From positions 10,684,981-10,748,980 of the forward strand of contig OX579640.1 of NCBI GenBank assembly GCA_951230915.1: a stretch of DNA of 64,000 nucleotides, in the 5' to 3' direction. Source of the DNA: Antitrichia curtipendula. Lineage: Eukaryota > Streptophyta > Bryopsida > Hypnales > Leucodontaceae. How positions within the stretch are numbered: the first letter of the stretch is position 1; every line of letters begins with the position of its first letter. Below, in pieces: positions 61,276 through 64,000 of the stretch. The notes under the pieces are model-generated. The model searched no databases, had not been told where the DNA came from, and was given only the letters and a program-made list of their open reading frames with translations. A program made the position numbers and the translations under genes.

Positions 61276-61296
61276 CATAATTATTGGGTGTTGATA
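60051..61296. repeat. AT-rich DNA with (TTTG)n and (TA)n/poly-T simple repeats
   Basis: A TTTG microsatellite of about nine units lies at 60568-60605. A TA run at 61222-61249 passes directly into an uninterrupted T run to 61275. No gene was seen in the rest. Confidence 0.8.
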
Positions 61297-62183
61297 ATAA
61301 CCTCTAAAGTCCCAAAGTCTTCTCATAGTACTTTTGAGATTTGGGGTAGGTTTGTATGACTTCAATTTTTGACATGATTTTTTGAGACTATTTTAGAAGG
61401 TAGGAAATCACATTAGCTTTTTAGGTATATAATTTTTATTTCAATCTGTTCTTGAGAAAAAAATTGTACCACCCTAAATTCTAAAAGCAGTCGATGGGCA
61501 ACACAAAAAAAAATCACAAAAACCATAATTTTTTAAACTCTTAGTTGTTTCTCTCAAAGATTATATTTTTGTCTACATATGAAGATTTGATTCATTCCAT
61601 TTGAATTAGTGATGTGAAAGTTGTGGAACTTTTTGTTTTACGAGCAACATTGCCTCATCCTACAAAAATCGCTTATAGGATTTAATTAGGAACTCAATTT
61701 TCACAATTTAAAAAAAAATTCTATATATTTGACTTTGCTTGCCAAATTTTTTTCAAAGTTAGAATTAGTATATTTCAATTCTAGCTTAGAACTATTAATG
61801 GTTTAGTTTTTCCTTCTATCTTGTACGTATTTCTACTTAATAGTTTTTTAAGAATCAAAATCAAGTGTTATTTTTATGAAGTTTTTTCCAACTCACTTCT
61901 CAATTCTTCAACATAAAAAAATTAGAAAATCAAAATCAATAATACAAAAATTTTAAGATAAAAATATTCAAAGTCAAAAAATCAAGATACAAAAATATTT
62001 GTTTTCTTTGCTTTAAATGCAATTGTTTTGCAATCTACTAGGTCAAAGTTTTTGAAATTTCTTTAACAAATTTTTATAATATTCTATGGTTAGATATGGA
62101 ATCTTTTATATATAATTTTTCTTTGCAATAGAAATGACAATTTTGAATTTTTTATAAAAAAAGGCTTTAGATCTTTAGGGGTT
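61297..62183. mobile_element. Decayed TTAA-type element
   Basis: The left end reads TAACCTCTAAAG and the right end reads CTTTAGGGGTTAA (62171-62183), imperfect versions of the termini of 56798-57750. The right half matches 33285-33722 in the same orientation. Length of about 890 bp agrees with the intact members. Confidence 0.5.
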
Positions 62184-62600
62184 AATCCTTAAAAGATTAA
62201 TTTCATTGCTATGTGGTCAAACTTTGTTATTGAGCCCAATTTAGTTTTTTAAATTATATTCAAGATTTTTTTTTTTAAATTTATTGACAATATCTGTTGT
62301 TACGGGATATAGAACCAAATAAACAAGTCCTCAATGGGGAATTTTAGATTTCTCAAAATCTAAATACTAAACAACACAAGCACCAATATATAAGCACCCA
62401 AGAATCAGAATCAAAAGCTAATAGGACAAATGCTGAATAACCAAGTAGGCCAGTAAGTAGCCAGACAACAAAGTCTCCAACAATAGACCAATAATTCCAA
62501 AATCCCAAAAGCAGCTGCCGCTTTAGTTGAAAGCACCCATCTTAGAGTGAGCCAATTTTCAGTTTATTTTGAGATGGGATCTCTCACTGGAAAAGTCTAA
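62184..62600. other. AT-rich DNA, no gene seen
   Basis: No gene or bounded element was recognised between the decayed TTAA element and the LINE remnant. Confidence 0.45.
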
Positions 62601-63490
62601 ATAGAGCCATATGTTATTGAAATGCTAAAGAAAAGTAACCACAAAGCTGAAGTTTATTAACCTTTCTTGTTTGGATATAAACCACAAAGTTTAGTGGTTT
62701 TGAACCACGCCACATGTGTGTGGTCAAGGAAGGCTTCCCAAAAGAAAAGTTCTAGCTTTTGGGGTGGCCATGGGTAGTTCTTAAAACAAATTGCATTGTG
62801 GTCCAGCCAAGTAGTCTAGATCACAGAGCCCCTGAAGAGAGACCACATTGAAGTCCCTCATTTCAATCTTCTAGGCAACTTTGATTCAAGGATACATTGT
62901 TGTCATGTAAAAAAAGGCTAGTAGCCAACAACTGGTGAAATTTGTAGAGCAATGCATAATTTTGATAATGCAAAATTTCATGCGCAACGAGTTTTTTGCA
63001 ATAGTGCAAGCGATACATAATAGATTCTTCAAGGTTGGTACTACAACTAGTACAAAGTGTGGAGATGTTTGGATTGGCAATCTTATGCTAGGTGTGAACT
63101 ATCATAGCGCAATGATAAACCAACCAAAGTAAGCCTGCATTTTTTGGAGGATGGATCTTTTGACAAACTTGATACCATCTAGGCCGATATCCCACCACTA
63201 AGTCACCATGTCATTTTTCATGAATAGGTTTAATCAACTCCACATGCTTGATCAATAAAACACGATCCAACTTTGCGGTGTATGAATGAAAGGGCCTAGA
63301 GAGGGCCAGAAGTGTTCCAAACCCACCTACTTGGGTCAAAAAATAACTCAACCACAATACCAATATAGAGTGGGGTTGGACTTAATTTGAGTGACTCTAA
63401 TTTGGTTAAGCCATCTTGAGACGGTTGGATTCTCAAGGATCTCTAGAAGGGTCCATTTTTTGAATGCCATTGAAGAAAAAAGCTTATCAT
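62600..63490 (-). pseudogene. Degraded LINE reverse-transcriptase C-terminal region
   Basis: The minus-strand translation reads, across frame changes, TLLEILENPTVSRWLNQIRV, then KIHPPKNAGLLWLVYHCAM, then ANPNISTLCTSCSTN, then EESIMYRLHYCKK. The last part has the Cys-x2-Cys and His-x-Cys arrangement of the zinc-binding domain (zf-RVT) at the end of plant non-LTR LINE reverse transcriptases. In-frame stops occur at 63081-63083 and about 63211, and at least one frameshift lies near 63380, so it is not functional. The catalytic RT core is not present in the window. Confidence 0.7.
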
Positions 63491-63750
63491 ATAGCACTGA
63501 GTACTTGGAATGTTATATTCATTATTTTGAGAGGGTGGGAACCTCTCAAAATAATATTGTCCATTTAGATGTCAAGAATCCAAATATTAGATCTAGACAA
63601 TTTAGGTTGAGAATCACTACATTTATTAGTTGTAACATTGTAATTTCCATTAAAATGAGAGTTTTGTCACCAAATACAATTAGGTTTGGGTTATACTATT
63701 CTTTAAGGTCAGATAAATGAATTCTAAAACCATTGTTGAACACCAAGTCA

Positions 63751-63816
63751 TGAGCTGAATGTTTGGTTATGAGAAGCTATCCATCTCCTTCAAGCGGTCC
63801 GAGTTCGATTCACATT
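63751..63816 (+). mobile_element. tRNA-derived SINE-like head (A and B box)
   Basis: TGAGCTGAATGTTTGGTTATGAGAAGC at 63751-63777 (shown only as landmarks GAGCTGAATG and GGTTATGAGAAGC) resembles a pol III A box. GGTCCGAGTTCGATTCAC at 63796-63813 resembles a B box. Spacing is right for a tRNA-derived promoter, but there is no cloverleaf and no acceptor stem, so it is not a tRNA gene. The element's 3' end was not found. Confidence 0.42.
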
Positions 63817-64000
63817 GAAATCGTATGAGTGACTGGAAGAGAGACATGACTTGGTACTGCTAAGTGAGCTTTGTAGGCAGGAAAGTTGTAACAACCAACA
63901 GGCCCCCTATCCAAAATTGTGACAAGTGCTTCATACATTAACAAACTAAAGAGTGATTATACCCACTATCCTTTTTTTCAATTGCATTACATTTCCAAAT
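63817..64000. other. Window end, nothing further recognised
   Basis: This may be the body of the SINE-like element. No poly(A) or terminal duplication was located before the window ends. Confidence 0.35.

Noticed and set aside
1..64000. CRISPR arrays, bacterial operons, viral genes or a multi-gene biosynthetic cluster
   Set aside because: Introns, plant gene families and transposon types are eukaryotic. Repeats lack CRISPR spacing, no viral genes were seen, and the four genes do not share a pathway.

Overview
The window reads as nuclear DNA of a land plant. All four protein-coding genes belong to plant families, three of them have GT-AG introns, and they sit as islands in very AT-rich DNA full of transposon remnants. 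An intronless phenylalanine ammonia-lyase gene and an unusual full-size ABCG transporter fit a seed-free plant such as a bryophyte better than a flowering plant. That placement is inference. No prokaryotic or organellar gene cluster was seen.

Layout. 1-7.6 kb: AT-rich repeats, including a decayed TTAA-type element and a 0.7 kb foldback. 8.6-10.8 kb (+): intronless phenylalanine ammonia-lyase (PAL), with MYB/AC-type motifs upstream. 13.0-18.5 kb (-): an 8-exon CPA2 cation/H+ exchanger of the CHX family. 21.9-24.4 kb (-): a 3-exon secreted GH28 polygalacturonase-like protein. 24.4-42 kb: repeat-dominated DNA with two inverted copies of a 0.41 kb TIR element, a non-autonomous CACTA element with 3-bp target duplication nested in an older repeat, a TTAA-flanked TIR element, a hAT-like MITE, a 5'-truncated poly(A) retroposon with 12-bp target duplication, a G-poor block and complex tandem repeats. 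44.9-56.0 kb (+): a 19-exon full-size ABCG transporter of 1735 residues. 56-64 kb: a second, perfectly terminated TTAA/TIR element, more tandem repeats, a degraded LINE reverse-transcriptase tail and a tRNA-derived SINE-like head.

I built the exon models by hand from splice signals, reading phase and family similarity. All three spliced models stay in phase from start to stop. The most notable object is the ABCG gene. One symmetric phase 0-0 exon of 318 bp encodes what looks like a complete PDZ domain with a GLGF loop, placed between the first nucleotide-binding domain and the first membrane domain. The first nucleotide-binding domain has lost its key ATPase residues, and neither half has a canonical LSGGQ signature. 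The four genes do not form an obvious pathway. PAL feeds phenylpropanoids, the GH28 protein acts on wall pectin, and the CHX and ABCG proteins are membrane transporters.
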